Assembly: GCA_050261415.1 (NCBI GenBank)
Contig: JBLNDG010000178.1
Location: 1 to 34,687 of the forward strand
Length of the DNA stretch: 34,687 nucleotides
Direction of reading: 5' to 3'
Source of the DNA: JBLNDG01 sp050261415
Lineage (GTDB): Bacteria; Bacillota; Clostridia; Lutisporales; Lutisporaceae
Shown: one piece after another, positions 33,796-34,687 of the stretch
How positions within the stretch are numbered: the stretch's first letter is position 1
Layout of the letters: every line of letters begins with the position of its first letter
Notes under the pieces: generated by a model
Seen by the model: only the letters and a program-made list of their open reading frames with translations
Told to the model about the DNA's origin: nothing
The model's database searches: none
Made by a program: the position numbers and the translations under genes

Positions 33796-34042
33796 AAAAA
33801 AAAAAGCCTTCGTCACACAAAAGGGACGAAGGCATACTCGCGGTACCACCCTAATTGACTGCCGGTAAAACCGCACAGTCCTCTCAAACCTTTAACGCAG
33901 GCATACGATGGGATTTTTTCCCTGGCTCGGAGGTCGGGTTCAAAGAAAATGAGCCTGAAAAGCCTTTCAGCCGCTGAGCTTTCCTCTCTTTTGGCATTTC
34001 TTCCTTTACTATTCCTCTTCATTGCTTTTTCTGATTAAGTTA
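33796..34042 (-). promoter_or_regulatory. proline-type T-box leader, separated from proS
   Basis: The minus strand carries AGGGTGGTACCGCG (33839-33852), the T-box core, then a terminator stem (33806-33814 with 33825-33833) and a long U-run. Upstream is a long stem I with GAGAGGAAAGC. The specifier position reads CCC (Pro) by comparison with the serS leader. The nearest downstream gene on this strand is proS, 1.4 kb away past the IS110 remnant. Confidence 0.85.
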
Positions 34043-34048
34043 GCTTTT

Positions 34049-34077
34049 ATTATATATTATGCCGAATAATGTGTCAA
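34049..34077 (-). promoter_or_regulatory. consensus promoter of the proline T-box
   Basis: The minus strand has a perfect TTGACA (34072-34077), 17 bases and TATAAT (34049-34054). The transcript would start near 34042 and enter the T-box. Confidence 0.85.
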
Positions 34078-34230
34078 TACATTACAGAATCGTAAAAAAA
34101 TTTCTCCTCTGCAGCAGCTTATATATCAAGCATCCATTTGTTTCATTGCCTACAGCATTATTACTGTTTGAATGTCATTATACATTGTGATACATTTAAT
34201 ATAGATGTGTTTCACAAACTCTGATTCAAG

Positions 34231-34278
34231 ATATTTCGCACTAAACATTTTACATTGAATTCAAGATGTGCGAAATAT
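34231..34278. repeat. inverted repeat, possible operator
   Basis: ATATTTCGCAC (34231-34241) and GTGCGAAATAT (34268-34278) are perfectly complementary, separated by 26 bases. ATTCAAGAT is directly repeated at 34224-34232 and 34260-34268. It precedes the PAS-domain gene by about 170 bases, so a regulator binding site or a hairpin is plausible. Confidence 0.45.
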
Positions 34279-34290
34279 ATTCTTTAATTT

Positions 34291-34399
34291 ATATAACGCA
34301 TTAAAATTCTTATATTGTGTCAAGCAAACAGCCCTGCGAAGCTGGTTCGACCCCAGGATGTTTGCGAAGATAGAATGTAATAGAATTTATGCGTTATAT
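34291..34399 (+). ncRNA. structured leader before the PAS-domain gene
   Basis: ATATAACGCAT (34291-34301) pairs perfectly with ATGCGTTATAT (34389-34399), extended by AAAATTCT against AGAATTT. Within it, GCAAACA (34324-34330) pairs with TGTTTGC (34359-34365), enclosing CTGG/CCAG (34342-34345 with 34353-34356). The nested 109-base fold ends 45 bases before the PAS gene. I could not match it to a known riboswitch class. Confidence 0.45.
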
Positions 34400-34443
34400 C
34401 TAATACAAGCGGCAGTTAAATCTACAGGTAAGGAAGTGTTCGT

Positions 34444-34687
34444 ATGCCAGATAATAACGAAATAAAAAATATTGGTATATTCGGCGGAGAAGACGGGGAG
34501 CTTTTGAAAATAATACTGGACAGTATAAACGATGCCATCTGCGTAGTGGATGAAAACTGCATAACTCAATATTGGAACAAGGCAGCTGAAAAGCTTTACC
34601 AGATTAACCGCGAAAAAATAATAAACAGACATATAAAGGAGTTCTTTCCAAACTCCCTGCTTCCGAGGATTATAAAGGAAAAAAAGG
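34444..34687 (+). CDS. PAS-domain protein, partial (runs off window)
   Basis: The frame opens at an ATG with AAGGAAG eight bases upstream and is still open at the window end (81 codons). The N-terminus is a PAS domain (LLKIILDSINDAICVVDENC, then ITQYWNKAAEKLYQINREKI and an INRHIKEFFPNS turn). Proteins that start like this are often PAS sigma-54 activators or sensor kinases, but the output domain lies outside the window. It follows a structured leader and an inverted repeat. Confidence 0.75.
   Translation, partial: MPDNNEIKNIGIFGGEDGELLKIILDSINDAICVVDENCITQYWNKAAEKLYQINREKIINRHIKEFFPNSLLPRIIKEKK

Noticed and set aside
33813..34022. Minus-strand 69-codon frame over the proline leader
   Set aside because: It coincides with the T-box RNA structure, which explains the conservation. 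No RBS is visible.
34324..34365. c-di-GMP-type riboswitch suggested by GCAAAC text
   Set aside because: The order of conserved blocks and loop sequences does not fit the class, so I left it as an unassigned structure.
1..34687. CRISPR array
   Set aside because: No regularly spaced direct repeats or cas genes are visible in the window.

Overview
The window looks like chromosome from an anaerobic, spore-forming Clostridia-type Firmicute. It has a low-to-moderate GC content by eye, strong GGAGG-type ribosome binding sites, a Spo0E-like phosphatase, T-box leaders on serS and proS, a TelA protein, PepF, a sodium:solute symporter operon under a sigma-54 activator, and a mercury-methylation locus (hgcAB). 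I cannot name the species from sequence alone.

Layout, left to right. (1) 1-4319: an Eis-like acetyltransferase and a secreted beta-propeller protein behind a likely ECF-sigma promoter, then an intergenic foldable element. (2) 4320-8390: an ABC efflux operon (permease, ATPase, HlyD-like adaptor) behind a consensus promoter and a long leader that appears to contain an intrinsic terminator. The permease is frameshifted and the ATPase has lost its core by deletion. (3) 8474-12728: Spo0E-like protein, SagB-type nitroreductase, a decayed ABC-F ATPase, a YihY membrane protein and an M19 dipeptidase. (4) 12821-15078: a PNPOx-family flavoprotein followed 23 bases later by hgcA and hgcB, both recognisable by their diagnostic motifs and both broken (in-frame stops and frameshifts), then a ferritin-like remnant. 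(5) 15084-18795: PepF, TelA and a YbaK-type deacylase. (6) 18799-25505: an operon of symporter, small membrane protein, unknown protein, Fe-S protein and HAL/PAL-family protein. It is preceded by a -24/-12 promoter and a PAS/AAA+/Fis activator. The HAL-like protein lacks exactly the Ala-Ser-Gly that forms the MIO cofactor. (7) 25629-31000: acetyltransferase, lipid kinase, two tRNA-Ser genes, serS with its T-box, and small proteins including an XRE-type regulator. (8) 30968-34687: proS, cut off from its proline-type T-box leader by a degenerate IS110-family element. The window ends with a structured intergenic region and the start of a PAS-domain protein.

How the genes work together. The sigma-54 operon reads as one unit: the symporter imports a small substrate, and the lyase-like and Fe-S proteins act on it. 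The serine genes (two tRNAs and a T-box-controlled serS) sit together. HgcA and HgcB normally act as a pair, HgcB reducing the HgcA corrinoid so that it can pass a methyl group to Hg(II). Here the reading frames would not produce that pair unless the lesions are sequencing errors. The recurrence of broken genes (ABC permease, ABC ATPase, ABC-F, hgcA, hgcB, ferritin-like, IS110 transposase) points to active gene decay in this segment, although some one-base lesions could be assembly errors.
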